Below, in pieces: positions 33,270 through 45,263 of a stretch of 64,000 nt of DNA; the first letter of the stretch is position 1; every line of letters starts with the position of its first letter. The notes under the pieces were generated by a model that had not been told where the DNA came from, did no database searches, and saw only the letters and a list, made by a program, of their open reading frames with translations. Source of the stretch: Jacaranda mimosifolia (lineage: Eukaryota; Streptophyta; Magnoliopsida; Lamiales; Bignoniaceae); NCBI GenBank assembly GCA_018894105.1, contig CM032131.1, forward strand, positions 7,404,501-7,468,500, in the 5' to 3' direction. The position numbers and the translations under genes are program-made.

Positions 33270-33970
33270 TTATACCCGTGTCAAGGAGTCCACTTGAATT
33301 TGATTGAAAATTTATACTCATGTCATGGAGTTTACTTGAGTTTGACTTAATAAATCGTTTACACTCTTATCAAGAAGTACATAGGGGCACTTTAACTTAA
33401 AAATTTTATGCAGTTTATGCTCGTATCTTGGAATAGCATTGATAGTTTAATCTCGTGTCAAGGAGTGCATGGGAAGACTTTAATTTCAAGATTTTAGATA
33501 GTTTATACTCTTATTTAGGAGCATTATTGATGGTTTAAACTCTTATCAACGAGCATATGCGGATACATTAACTTAAAAATTTTAGATAGCTTATGCACAT
33601 ATCTTAGAGAATTATTGATAGTTTAAACTCTTATCAAGGAGTATATGGGGATATTTTGAATATTTAGATAATTTGTGCTCGTATCTAGGAACATTTAGAA
33701 TTTGGAAACTAGAACTTTGGACATGAAGACTGGGAGGCTTGAATTTTTTATTTGAATACTCGAAATTTTGAGTCTTGGATTTGGATATTTAGAGCCATGA
33801 GCCTTGACTTGAAGATTTGGAGACTTCAGTCATGGATTCAGAAATTTGAAAACATGAGTTTGGATTTGAAGACTTGGAGACTTGAGTCTTTGATTTGCAG
33901 ACTTGAAATTTTGAGCATTGACTTAAAGACTTAGAGACTGAAAAATTTGAAAATTTTAGATAGTTTATTC
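33270..33970 (-). repeat. Stanza repeats, 3' internal region of unit C-B
   Basis: The motif set is the same as at 29900-30660, in the same order, diverged by about a tenth of positions by eye. Confidence 0.65.
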
Positions 33971-34149
33971 TCTTATTTGGAAGCATTATTGACAGTTTAG
34001 GCTCTTATCATAGAGCACATAGAATTTGAAGATAAGAGTTAATTGCCCTCAACATTTTTCTCATCATCGGCATCATTAGAGTGTTCTTGTTCGTCAAAAT
34101 TCGTGCTCATTTCAATATTTTGTGCACGAATTGCCAAATCTTCAAAAAA

Positions 34150-35244
34150 AATTTATTTGATTCCTTGAAGTATATAGCAAAGACTCCCAATGCATTCCTT
34201 GGATACACATCTCAATGGCTAAAGTCTCTGATAATTTATCTTTGCAGGTAAAGCTCAAATTTCTCCTGCGATTTATGTAGTTAATCACAAGTTCTTCTTT
34301 CCGCTGGCAAGAGCTAGTAAGTTAAATCATGTTGATTGCCCTTCGAATGCAGTAGAAATAATTGAGGAACTCTTGTTTCAATTGCCCTCAACTAATCGTG
34401 GAGTCTGCCTCCAAGTCAGCGTACCAATCAAAAGTATTGCCCTTTAATGATCAAACAAATTACTTAACCAAATGATCTCCATATGTCCCAGCATTATTAC
34501 AAGTTTCAATGAAATGAGCCTCGTGCTGCTTTAGGTTGCCTTTGCTATCAAATTGCTAAAACTTTGGGGGTTGGGAAGCAATTGGCATCTTCAAGTTATC
34601 AATCATTTGAGTATATGGCTTGGAATAAGTCATAGATGACTTAGAACTTTCATCGAGCTTGTCTTTGATAGTTTCCTTGATAAACTCCTTCAATGGTCAA
34701 TGGGAATTATTCCAGTTGAAACTTCTAGGTTTTTTGTTGCAATCTCTTTATTTTTTGCTGATTGTCTCCTTGTGGATGCTTCGCCTTTGTCCTGAGCCTC
34801 AATTTACTTCTCCGCCATGTAGCTAGCATCACGATTGTCCACTTTGTTCATTAATTTAGAAATTTGAAAATCTCGCTCTTAGGTATGCTTTGTGAGTCCT
34901 TTAATGACCCTCGTCAAATTTCCAATTTATTATTCCAAGATTGTAGTACTTGTCACCATCACCATCACCATCACCATCGCCATCGCCATCGCCATCGCCA
35001 TACACGTGGAGTTTGATTTTGAATGGGAAATGGAAGATGTAGATTCTTCTTTTGAGTCTCCATCATCTTTATTCATATCAGTAAAATGCCTCAACACCTT
35101 TTCCACAGCAAGTGAAAGAGCCACATCCGAAGATGATTGTGACTTCTTGGATATATTTCTTGTGATGATGCCAACACTTTTTACTCCAGTACTTAAGGAA
35201 TTTGATGTAGTAATTTTTAGTGCTACAATCTTGTTGGTGGCCAT
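34150..35244 (-). pseudogene. Retrotransposon gag, broken (unit C-B)
   Basis: An open frame runs from ATG 35244 to 34930, starting MATNKIVALKITTSNSLSTG and ending in an expanded Met-Ala/Met-Val dipeptide run. The Gag core (about 34560-34250) is recognisable as HFIETCNNAGTYGDH and WYADLEADST but contains in-frame stops. Structure otherwise matches the other two family members in the window. Confidence 0.7.
34953..35003 (-). repeat. Hexanucleotide repeat inside gag
   Basis: CACCAT and CGCCAT units (ATGGTG and ATGGCG in gag sense) run for about 50 bp and encode alternating Met-Val and Met-Ala. The sibling gag at 31620-31680 has only two or three such units, so this is a local expansion. Confidence 0.85.
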
Positions 35245-35311
35245 GATTCTTCAGTCTTGATGAAGGAAAGAGATAAGAGGTAGAGATCGTCCCACTAGGC
35301 ATGCCAAAATT

Positions 35312-35525
35312 TGTAAATACAAATTTCTTTATCTGCAATAAATGAAATTACAAAACAAGAGAAACCTATACAAATAAAATGAAATTCAAACTTTTCAATT
35401 GTGGATTCAATCTGTAATCTATTCCTATTATTCTTCCCCTCCAAGTATGATCTTGAAATTTGATGAGCTCTCCGATGAATGCCTTGAACAGCATGGATTT
35501 AATTTAATTTAATTTGAAATAACAC
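35312..35525 (-). repeat. LTR C, truncated
   Basis: It has the 3' part of the LTR only. It matches LTR A and B from TGTAAATACAAATTTC to about AATAACACCAGTT and then changes into TTGCAGAAA-rich CACTA subterminal sequence. Confidence 0.75.
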
Positions 35526-36009
35526 CAGTTTTTGTTGCAGAAACTACTATTTTTCTGCTGCAAATTAATTTGCAGCAGTTTTTGTTGCAGAAAATTGTTG
35601 CAGTTTTAGATGCAGAAAACTATTGTAGTTCTTGCAGTAGAAATTGTGCAGAAATGCTACAAAAATTCTATGGCAGAACTATAATCAGTTGCAAAAACTC
35701 TTTTGCTGCAGAAACAAAAATTTTACTTTTTCCACTAAGAGAATAACAAATTATACTCCTATGGTGCACAATTTATTCATGCCTAAAACATAAATGACTC
35801 CAATTCAACCAATTCATATTCAAACCAATACTCTTTTTGAGATAACTTTTATACACTACAGAGCTATATGAGCAACTGAATTTTCTAGTTGTATTTTCTA
35901 CCTAAAAGTAATTAATACCACAATTAAATATAAAATACGTAAGAATGATGCGAATAAAATAGAAGAATAAACTTACAATTTTTATCTTGATCATTTGGAT
36001 TGTTTTATT

Positions 36010-36400
36010 GCATAATTTTCTGCAACATTTGCTTCAGTTCATTTTGCCCTTCTCTCAAACCTGTTATTTCTTCATCTCTCTTTTGGCAACGGTTATCATA
36101 ACTTTGAATTAGCGCTCATTAACTTTCAATCCTTTCCTCTTGAGATTTGAATTAGCATCTTGCAATTTATCTTCCCTACTGCTCAATTTTTCTTTAAGTG
36201 CATCAATCTATGAAGACTCATATGTGGACCTCTTAGTACATTTAGAAGGCACAACTCTATATCCCAAGCCCTTTTCATATCCTGAGCATTTTGCCAAGTG
36301 TCTGCTTTAAATTTTCCTCTCAGAAATTGAAGTTTCTCTGTTTTCATTTGCTTGATTCCTTAAGCTTTCCATTTCAGCCTGTCATTTAGTCATGAAATCA
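36010..36400 (-). pseudogene. CACTA C-terminal coiled-coil segment (Transposase_24-like), broken
   Basis: On the minus strand AEMESLRNQANENRETSISE is followed by GYEKGLGYRVVPSKCTKRST, then ALKEKLSSREDKLQDANSNL and a heptad-rich RDEEITGLREGQNELKQML. This order is that of the Transposase_24 (plant CACTA) family tail. Stops and small shifts interrupt it. Its position after the TNP2 part fits a CACTA element with the middle deleted. Confidence 0.7.
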
Positions 36401-36789
36401 AGTATATAAACTTACATGTGAAATATACACTTATGCTCAATTAGAATGATAATTATATACAATTGGACGTACATGTATCACTACAGCCTTTTCATTTACA
36501 AAATCTCCATTTTTCATGTGAGTCCTAGCAAAATTATCTACATAGCTTTGGTTTTCCTTTCAAGTTCCAAAGAAAGAGAAGAATATTAGTAGTGAACATC
36601 AACAAAAGAGTCAAATTTATTCAAACTTCTGTAAGTACATTTACCATTTGCAATAGTAGTGTGTGGAAAGATTTTGAACCTGAAGTATGAGTATATGGTA
36701 AGTGTGACATGTTCTCAGCATTGGTTTTGGACCTAGTCTGTATTCACATATGGAAAAACAAAAGTGAAAACCTTACTCAAAATTTTGAG

Positions 36790-37569
36790 GAGTCCGTTTT
36801 CCTTTACCATCATTATATTTCCACTGAGATTCTTTACAAATAGGACAAAACTCTTTATCCTCATTTTTTTTCTTTCCAAAATAATACACAATCATATCTA
36901 CACACCTCTGTCATTTTGTAACCTAATCCAATTCTAGAAAGAAGCTTTCGAGCCCAATAAAGAGATGGTGGCATTATATTACCTTCTAGTAACTCTTTGA
37001 TCAAGTCAAGTATCATGTCCATTGCCTTCTTATATAGTCATTCTATTCAATACTTTAATATGGAGTAATCTAACAATGAAATATAATAAAGAATACTTCT
37101 TACAACTTGGATATAGTTCACATCTAACATCACTCAATAGCCTTTCAAAATTTTCTATATTTGATTCAGAAGAGTGTTCAGATTGTTCTGCATCTCTCAT
37201 CTCCTCAATCATTTCAAACAATTCATCAATTGTTTCAATGTCAGCATCATCATGATCCCCAAAATCATCGTTGTTGTTTTCAATAGGATTATCATTATAA
37301 CTATTTGGCATGGAAGAAAAAGACTGCAGAACTTTATATTCTCCATGATATATCCACTCCTTATAGCACATATAGAAGCCTTTCAAGTGTAAGTCTCTTT
37401 TAACTTTGAGGAAGCTCTTACGCTTGGTGTTTCGATAATCATTGCATGGACAAAGAATCTTGTTATCGAAGTATATAACATCCTCTCTTGAAAACTTTAG
37501 AAATGATGCCACACCATTAATATAAATAGAACTAAATCTATCCTTTTCACCAATTCAACTCTTATCCAT
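36790..37569 (-). pseudogene. TNP2-type CACTA transposase, N-terminal part, broken
   Basis: The ATG at 37569 opens MDKS and then a TGA where the family has Trp (MDKSW). Reading on gives the transposase-associated domain, RFSSIYINGVASFLKFSRED, and a zinc-type CPCNDYRN in which the second expected Cys is Tyr. An acidic linker follows, then a Cys block, RCELYPSCKKYS. A frameshift near 37030 is needed to continue into MILDLIKELL, MPPSLYWARKLLSRIGLGYK and WKEK, after which the frame ends. The RNase H-like catalytic domain is missing. In an intact element the product would excise and insert CACTA DNA; here it cannot. Confidence 0.85.
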
Positions 37570-37669
37570 ACCTACACTAATAAAATTTTATATCATAAGA
37601 AAAACTTATTAAATTTCAAATATATATCAAAATTTAATAAATTGCAACAGAGATGTTTAAAATCTGTTA

Positions 37670-37905
37670 CTTGAAACAGGTTAATTTTATCACCAGAAAC
37701 AAACAAAATGTAAGAGAGATGAATAAAATATGTTACTAGAAACAAAACTGGAAACCAGTCCACTAGTTCTAGACCAATTTCAAGAATTAGAAATAGAACT
37801 AGTTTCCAGTTCTGCAAAAGGGTTTCCAATTCTGGAAACTGCTAGAATATACCAATTTCCACTTCTGGATAAGTTCCAGGAATGGAAATTTTCGAAAAAC
37901 AGATG
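37670..37905. repeat. Cluster of CTGGAAA/TTTCCAG words
   Basis: Within about 230 bp, words such as GAAACAGG, CTGGAAACCAG, TTTCCAGTTCTG, TTCTGGAAACTG and TTCCAGGAATGG recur in both orientations. They lie just upstream of the TNP2 start in minus-strand sense, so they could be binding sites in the CACTA leader. Confidence 0.5.
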
Positions 37906-39720
37906 TGGAAAATTTTTAGATATGGTAGACTTAATTTTCAATTATAAAAACTAGTGTATATTGATGGGAAAACACCTTGGTTAGTTTATTAAAGAAAAGA
38001 TACTTGCTATGCCTTTGAATATTTTGCACATCAACTATCCTTTTTCATCAAAAGAAAACATTTCATGAGTAACACATCCCATTAAAAAGTCCAAACTCTA
38101 TTATTGGAGTTCTTTTATGTGAATTAAAACATTTAAGATTTGTTTTCAGGAAAGCATTATGTCTTTTGAAGATAAGGTAAAGATATAGAATGGTTTTGAG
38201 TACATTAGAGATGTCATCATCCAAAAACCAAGTGAATTATCCAAACTAGCTAATAACACAATAAGCAACCTTTGCTAATCCTAACTCAATATAATATATC
38301 TCATAGCTTATGACACTAATGACTCAAATATAAAACAAGAAATAATTATAAAAGAAGAAAGAAAAAAAAAAAAACATCAAAGGAAGATACCTGATACAAA
38401 TAGAGGGAGTGATTAAGAAGCTAGTGATACTGCTTGCAAGTTATTTGTAGGTTTTTGTAACTGATGTCTCAGAAATGCTTATATGAGAATGATTTGCTAC
38501 CCTCAAAATCCTATGAAATAAGAGAGTTATAAATGCCTCTATTCCCAAGTCCTAACTTCCATATTAAAATGGCACAATCAACTTTTTACTTACTAAAAGC
38601 ATATCAAACGTTCTTTAATTATTGTGCACAAGCAAGATTAAAATATAGAATCAATCATCCTACTGCTGTATCAAGTACCAATGTTTCATTATGGAGTTTG
38701 CAGCACCTTATTTCAATATATAAAAAGCATCTTAATCTAGTCCCAATTCACTTATTACCAACAATAGATTACAAAGAGAACTAGTAATTATTTTCAGCGA
38801 GTCAATGGCTGTAGATGTTGAATTCTGAATTCAATTGGTTCGCGAAAAATATCTCATTGGGGCCATGTCACTTTTCTCATCAAAGAGATACTAAGATCCA
38901 CATTAACTGATATGACATAAAACTAAAAGCACAACCAAATGAAAAGCCAACAGAATAAGGTTGCAATTAATATTAACACGACACACCCTAGCGTACCTTC
39001 CTACCACTGGTTCCAATAGCCATCAGATAACCTCCATCTCCTTCGAACTCAACGACAATAACCTTCTACAATTATCATATTGTAATTAAGATTTTCACCA
39101 ATAAAGCAAACTCACATTTACATCATTATGCACTTTTAGAAATTCTAGAAAGGCTATTTTCTTCTGATATATTGACTTTAACTAGGAAACATGTGGGTAT
39201 CACACTAAGCCAATTGTACACAAGAGACACTACCAATTTACATATTGTTCACAGAACTAACTACATATTTTTTAAACAAACTACCCAACACCCTTTGCCT
39301 AGAAACAACCCAAAGCCCCCTCACACTGAAATCAATCCCCACCCAATAGTTTGAGAAAATAAAGGCAAAAATATATTACAAACATCAAATGAGAATAGAA
39401 AATGAACTAAAAAGAAAAAATAAAATGTGTAGGAGATGGACAATTAAGAATGGACCAAAGGAGCTAGACGCCTCTTGGAGCCAAAAGAAATCAACTAAAG
39501 AAAGAAACCCTCAAAAAAAGAAGAGAAATTGGATGATCATTCAAAAAAATCATGGGGATAGAGGAAGAAAACATGTAGAGAGAGAGAGAGAGAGAGAGAG
39601 ATACCTGCTATGAGTAGGAAGAAGGGTATGAAGAGAAAACTTAGAATGAGAAATGAAGAAAGAAAATTAAGACAAATAAAAAGTTAAAAAAAAAAGGAGG
39701 AAAAACTTAGGAGCCCATTC
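37906..39720. other. CACTA leader region, no gene
   Basis: No protein similarity was recognised. A GA microsatellite lies at 39577-39602. Confidence 0.5.
39577..39602. repeat. GA microsatellite
   Basis: About 13 uninterrupted AG units. Confidence 0.95.
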
Positions 39721-39801
39721 TTACAGCCAAATGCAAATTATTAAGGGACAAAGTTGGTTCTGTTGCAACAAATTTCTTGTTACCTAAAGTATGTAGTGTA
39801 A

Positions 39802-40433
39802 ATTTAATTTAATTAAAGTTTCAGTTATTTTAGATTTCAAATTAAAATTATATTTATTATTATCATTTATAAATGTCATAGTCAAAAAATATTTTTTTGA
39901 AATAGTTAATTTATTAAAATTAATCACCATTGATAGATAAAAAAATCAATTTAATAGCTTAAGGGGAAATTTTGTTTTATAGAATCAATTTAGTAAATTT
40001 TTAATTAAGTAATTATTGATATTTTATTCAAAAAATTAAGTGATAAATTTTTGGAATGAAAAATATTTATATGGATTTTTTGTATGTAGTAATTTATTAT
40101 AAGAATTCTTTTAACTTTTTTGCCTAAATAATACCAAGAGAGTGCTGAAAAATATCTTATGATATTTTTAGTTTCGTCAGCTTTCGGTACTTCAAATATT
40201 AGGTGGAGTGAGTTACTACTAGCCCCAAACTAAACTAAAGGAGTAAAAGTTACAATCTAAATGGTCTACATATTAGGGGTGTTCAAATCCAATCCAACCA
40301 AAAAAAATTGATGCACCGATCATAACTGAACTTTTTCAGATTGAATTGGATTTGTTTTTTTAAAATCGATCGATTTGGATCAATTTTCGATTTTAATCTA
40401 AAAAACAAATCCAATACAAATTGAAAAAATTTT
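39802..40433. other. AT-rich sequence between the CACTA element and duplication copy 2
   Basis: No gene was found. The motif TAGGGGTGTTCAAATCCAAT near 40274 resembles a hAT-like dispersed repeat end. The boundary at 40433 is set only by the start of the window in copy 1, so the duplication may begin further left. Confidence 0.5.
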
Positions 40434-41066
40434 TATATACTAATAATATAAAAAATATATATCTTAATTGTAAAATAGAAAATTAAATTAAAACAAGCTA
40501 AAATTAGGATTTTTTCACTTTCAAAAATCAAATACATAGGAATAATTATTGTGGACTTATAACTTTATAGTTGTGTGTTCTTACATAATTTAACTTAATT
40601 CCACAAGATTAGTGCTATGATTGCTAAAAGAAATTTACAAATTGATTAATTAAATTAGTTTAATTATCAATAGTAAATTTTCAAATATTTTAATTAAAAA
40701 TTTAAATTGAAAAAAGAACAATTGAATTGAACTGATGTAGTAGGAATAAGTTAAATTGGAATGGTTATTTGAGGTAAAAAGTTGGATTCTCATTAATGTA
40801 TTTATTGAATCAAATTGAAAATTTTCTCTCAATCAAATAGTTAAGTATCCTGAATGGAAATAGTCAACTTTTAATGATCCAAAAAAATAAAAAATCAAAA
40901 CTATATATGTAGTAGGGGTGTTTGCAATTCGGTTTGCATCGATTTTGGGAGGATCCAATCTATATAGATTTAGAATTAATTATAGGGACCGCCCATGACG
41001 TTTCGCCTAATTACAAAAACCACCCCTAAGGTTTCCAAAATTATAAATACCTTCCTTGGCATTAAC

Positions 41067-41630
41067 TAGGGATGGCAACGGGGTGGGTCTGGGCCGGGTT
41101 TTGCAGGACCCGGGACCCGCCCCACCTAAAAATTGAGAAACCCAGGATCCACCCCACCCCGCCTTACCTTTGGACCCGGACCCGGACCCGGTGGGTTGGA
41201 CCCGCCTAACCCATTTTTTTTTCTTTTTTTTTGTATTTTTTGTATTTTTGTGTATATATTTTTTACCTTATTTTCTTCATAATCACTTGAATATACAGAT
41301 TTTGCTCTAGTGAGTATCGTGTTTGAAAGAATAAAATTGAAACAAGTTAAAAAAAAAAAAAAAAGAAGCCCTAATTTTCTAATATAGTATTATAACCTAA
41401 TAAATACTTATACTTATATATAATATATATGTTATATGTAATATAATATATAATATAAATATATATATAATATAATATAATATAGGATGGGACCGGGGCA
41501 GGTCCGGGAAGGGTCCACCAAAACATGTAACCCGCCCCGGACCCGGTCCGCCCCATCCCCATTTTTTTCACCCCAAACCCGCCCCATCCGGGGCGGGGCC
41601 CCGGTTTACCCGGACCCATTGCCATCCCTC
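41067..41630. mobile_element. Non-autonomous hAT (Ac-like) element, unique to copy 2
   Basis: The termini are TAGGGATGGCAACGGGG and CCCATTGCCATCCCTC, with an 8-bp target duplication, GCATTAAC, at 41059-41066 and 41631-41638. It is 564 bp, with GC-rich ends full of GACCCGG/CCGGGTC words and a TA-rich centre. Copy 1 has the uninterrupted target at about 625-632, so this insertion is younger than the duplication. Confidence 0.93.
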
Positions 41631-43196
41631 GCATTAACTAGCATTTAGAAAACACAACGGAATGGGAAAAATGATTATACCCTCACTTATTCTAGAAAAA
41701 GTAAAAAAACTACTAAAAAGAAAAAGAAGTTTCTGCCCCTCTATGTATTAAGAAGATAGATGGGCTTATTTCCCTCTATTCCCACTTGTGTCCCCCTTCT
41801 CTCTCATCCAAAGGCCCCATTTCTCTCCGTTTGTGGTGCATGCTTATTTTTCAGCCACAACCCTACTAGAAAAACTTTAGGTTCTTCATTTTTTTGCTCA
41901 GCAATTAATGTAGTCATGAAGTTTTCGGGCGATTTTATCTTTTCTAGGGAAAGTACGCTCAAAGGTATTAGCAAATCTTATTACAACTATTTTTCCTTAT
42001 TTTTGTGTTAGATCAATTTACTTTTAGTGAGATTTTGTATTGGGCTTTGCTGTTTTGTGATTTGATGGAGTCTGGTGGTGTTTTTACATTCTTTTTTTGG
42101 TTTTTGACACAATATTATGTGTTGAAATGTTTATTTGATGAATGTATAGTTTTATTTGCATGATTTGATGTTATTTATGAAAACCCTAATCTTTGATTGT
42201 TGACACCAAATAAAAATCTTACCTTTTGATTAATGTACTCATTTTTGCTGCTTTTAAAACCTTTTGATGTATGCTTGAAAGGAATCCTACCTTTAGGACA
42301 GAAATTTTGCATCCTTTTGAAGAAACTCATTTTTGCATTTATCTTAGAATTTATTAAATTTAATTTCAAAAGATAAATAGTTAATTTTAATTTATACTCT
42401 AGTATTTATTTTATACTCAAATCAAATATTGACAAGTGTCAAAGATGAAGTGTCTACATCATAGACCAATCAAATAAAAAATATTTGAATTATCTATTGA
42501 TATATGATATTATTTTTGATATGTGATATTATCTCTTGATATTTGACATTATTTTATTAAAAAGATAACTATCAAAGAAGTTCAAGTCAATTTGGAAGTC
42601 TCTCATCAAGCATCTATATAAAGGGGGGTGATCGAGCTCATTCAACACACAAGTCCTAGCAAGTGAGAGAAACTTTGAAGAAGTCCAGCAATTCTCTCCA
42701 GCAAATTCAACGAAATCTATGGTGTTTCAAGCGTTCTTCAAGATCATCTATTTTGATGTTTAATTCGAGATTAAGGTGCGAAACCCTCAAATTAACATTA
42801 TTTTCTTCAAATCAAATTCAAGGAGATCCAGAGTGTTTAAAGGATTCTTCGTGGAACTCATATATTTTGGCATTTGATTTGAGATTAAGGTGCGAAACCC
42901 TCGAATTGGTATTATTTTCTTCAATTTGAATTCAAAGAGATCCACAATGTTCAAAAGCATTCTTCGTGGAGTTCATCAAATTTCAAGATCATATATGGAA
43001 TAGAAGAATAAGAGGATTAGATTAGAGATTATATCCACAATTGATTATTGTCAATTTTATTTTATTTGTATAGATTTTTCTTGGCTTGTAATTTTATTTA
43101 TTGCAGACAAAGAAGTTTACACTTACAAATTTTGGCATGCCTAGTGGGACGATCTCTATATCTCATATCTTTCCTTCATCAAGACTAAAGTATCAA

Positions 43197-44330
43197 ATGG
43201 CCTCCAACATGACTGCAGCATTGAAAATTACTACCTCAAATTCCTCAAGTGCTGGAGCAAAAAATATTGGCACCATCACAAGAAGTATATCCAAGAAGTT
43301 GCAATCATCTTCAGAGGTAGCTCCTTCACTTGCTATGGAAAAAGTGTTACCGTATTTATTGATAATATTGAAAATGGTGGAGACTTTAAGGAAGAATTTG
43401 CATCATCCATTTCCCACTTAACATCAAATTCTTTGAGCATGGCAACGGTGATAGTGACAAGTGTTACAACTTTGGAGAGACAAATTGCAAATTTGGTGAG
43501 AGCTATTGAAGGACTAGTAAAGCATGTCCAAGAGCGAACATTCAAATCTCCAAATTAATGAGTAAAGTGGATAATCTTGATGCCACCTGCATGGTGGAGA
43601 AACAAATTAAGGCTTAGGACAAAGGTGAAATATCTACAAGGAGACAACTAGCCAAAAATGAAGCGACTACAACAAAAGAACCAAAAGTTTCCAATGATAG
43701 GCTAATTTCCATCAACCCATTGAAGGAGTTTATCTTTGAGACTATCAAAGACAAGCTTGAGACAAGATCTAAATCATTTATGACTTACTGTAAGCCTTAT
43801 ACTCAAAGGATTGATGATTTGAAAATGTCAATTAGATACCAACCCCCAAAGATTTAGTAATTTAATGGCAAAAACAACCCAAAGCAGCACGTGACTCATT
43901 TCATTGAGACTTGTAATTATGTTGAGACATATGGAGATCATTTGATCAAGCAGTTTGTTTGATCATTAAAAGACAATGCTTTTGATTGGTATACTATCAT
44001 GGAAGTCGGTTCCATTGATAGTTGGGGCAATTGGAACAAGAGTTCCTTAATAGCTTTCATAGTACTCGAAGGACAGTCAGTATGATTGAACTCACCAACT
44101 CTTGCTAGTGGAAAAAAGAGCTGGTCATTGAATACATCAATCACTAGAGAAATTTAAATCTTAACTACAAAGATCAATTGTTGAAGGCTTCTACCATTGA
44201 GATGTGTATCCAAGGAATGCATTGGGGCCTTGGCAACATACTTCAAGGAATCAAACCAAAAACATTTGAAGATTTGGCAACTCATGCACATAATATTGAA
44301 ATGAACATGAGTTTTGATGAATGAGAAAAC
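43197..44330 (+). pseudogene. Retrotransposon gag, broken, copy 2
   Basis: ATG 43197 opens MASNMTAALKITTSNSSSAG. The frame is lost earlier than in copy 1, near 43360, where a one-base deletion shortens a T run. The Gag core (about 43840-44150) is recognisable as YQPPK, HFIETCNYVETYGDH, FDWYTIM and LEQEFLNSFHSTR, with stops between. It shares the older lesions of copy 1 and adds new ones. Confidence 0.7.
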
Positions 44331-44624
44331 TTAATTGATGTCAATGATGATGAAGATGTTGGGGCAATTAATTTTCATCTTCAAATTACAAATACTCCTT
44401 GATAAGAGCCTAAAATGTCAATAAGATCCTAGATAAAAGCGTAAACTATCTAAAATTTTCAAAGCTCTAAGTCTTCAAATTCAAGCAAGTCTTCAAGTCT
44501 CCAAATTCAAACTCAACTATTCAAGTCTTCAAATCCAACTGAAGTCTCCAAGTCTCTAAAATTCACAAATCAAGTCTCCAAGACTTCAAGTCAAGGCTCA
44601 AGTCTCTAAATCTTCAAGTTTAAT

Positions 44625-45263
44625 TAGGGATGGGAATGGGCAGGTTTAGCTCAACATATACCCCATCATGCTACCTTATCCCGCCCCACCCAAAAAAGAC
44701 CCCACCCTACCTCGCCCTATCTCGTCCCGTCGGGTTGGCGAGTTTAACCCTCCAACTCCCAAAAAATTAGAAAAATAAGAATCAGTCAATGAAAGCATCA
44801 AACCAGAACCACCTAAAAACAATTAAAATTCAAATTTTAGGTACAAAAATAAAAAATTCATGCAAACAAGATAAGATTCTAGAAGCAAAATAAGAGACAA
44901 GAGTAGAATTAAAGTAACAACCAACATAACATCCAAATTTTTATACATTGTGAGTCTATGACAACAATTTGAAATAAAAAAACTCAAAATTTTAAAGTCG
45001 AACAAGCTTCCACACTAAATTATTTGGATATTATTCTTAATCTAAAAAATATAAAATAAATTATATATAATATATTTGTTATTATAAGTATAATTTATAT
45101 AGTGCATGTGTTGGGGTGGGGTTATGGTGCGGGCTAGGTAAAACCCACACCCCACCACCCCCAAATAATTCGTGTTATGAAAATCATGCCCCATACCCCG
45201 TTAAGCTGGGATTGGTTAAGTTCACGCGGGTTCGAGTTTTGACCCACCCCATTGCCATCCCTC
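44625..45263. mobile_element. Non-autonomous hAT element, copy 2 of the shared insertion
   Basis: This is the counterpart of 3623-4234, with ends TAGGGATGGGAATGGG and CCCATTGCCATCCCTC. The target duplication now reads AGTTTAAT and AGTCTAAT, one mutation apart. It is longer than copy 1 because copy 1 lost part of the core near 4083. Confidence 0.85.

Larger units (their letters stand above)
28599..35525 (-). mobile_element. Tandem array of gag-only LTR retrotransposon (three LTRs, two internal regions)
   Basis: Read on the minus strand the order is LTR C (35525-35312, only its 3' part), primer site, broken gag, stanza repeats, LTR B (32850-31953), primer site, broken gag, stanza repeats, LTR A (29494-28599). 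The sequence is the same family as the nested element at 1336-5942. Two units sharing one LTR are what homologous recombination between an element and its neighbour or circle would give. LTR C stops abruptly where CACTA-like sequence begins. No pol is present in either unit. Confidence 0.85.
35526..39801 (-). mobile_element. CACTA (En/Spm-type) transposon, decayed
   Basis: The right end, in minus-strand sense, begins CACTACATACTTTAGG at 39801, the usual CACTA terminus. The other end is rich in TTGCAG/CTGCAA subterminal repeats (35526-35715), but an exact CACTA terminus is not seen. The motif CACCA at 35519 preceded by TAA would match the TAA after 39801 as a 3-bp target duplication, but it overlaps LTR sequence and is doubtful. 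Coding remains on the minus strand are a TNP2-type N-terminus (37569-36790) and a Transposase_24-like C-terminal segment (36400-36010). Confidence 0.75.

Noticed and set aside
40274..40433. TAGGGGTGTTCAAATCC motif as the end of a hAT element
   Set aside because: The only similar motif nearby (40913) is in the same orientation, so no inverted pair or target duplication exists.
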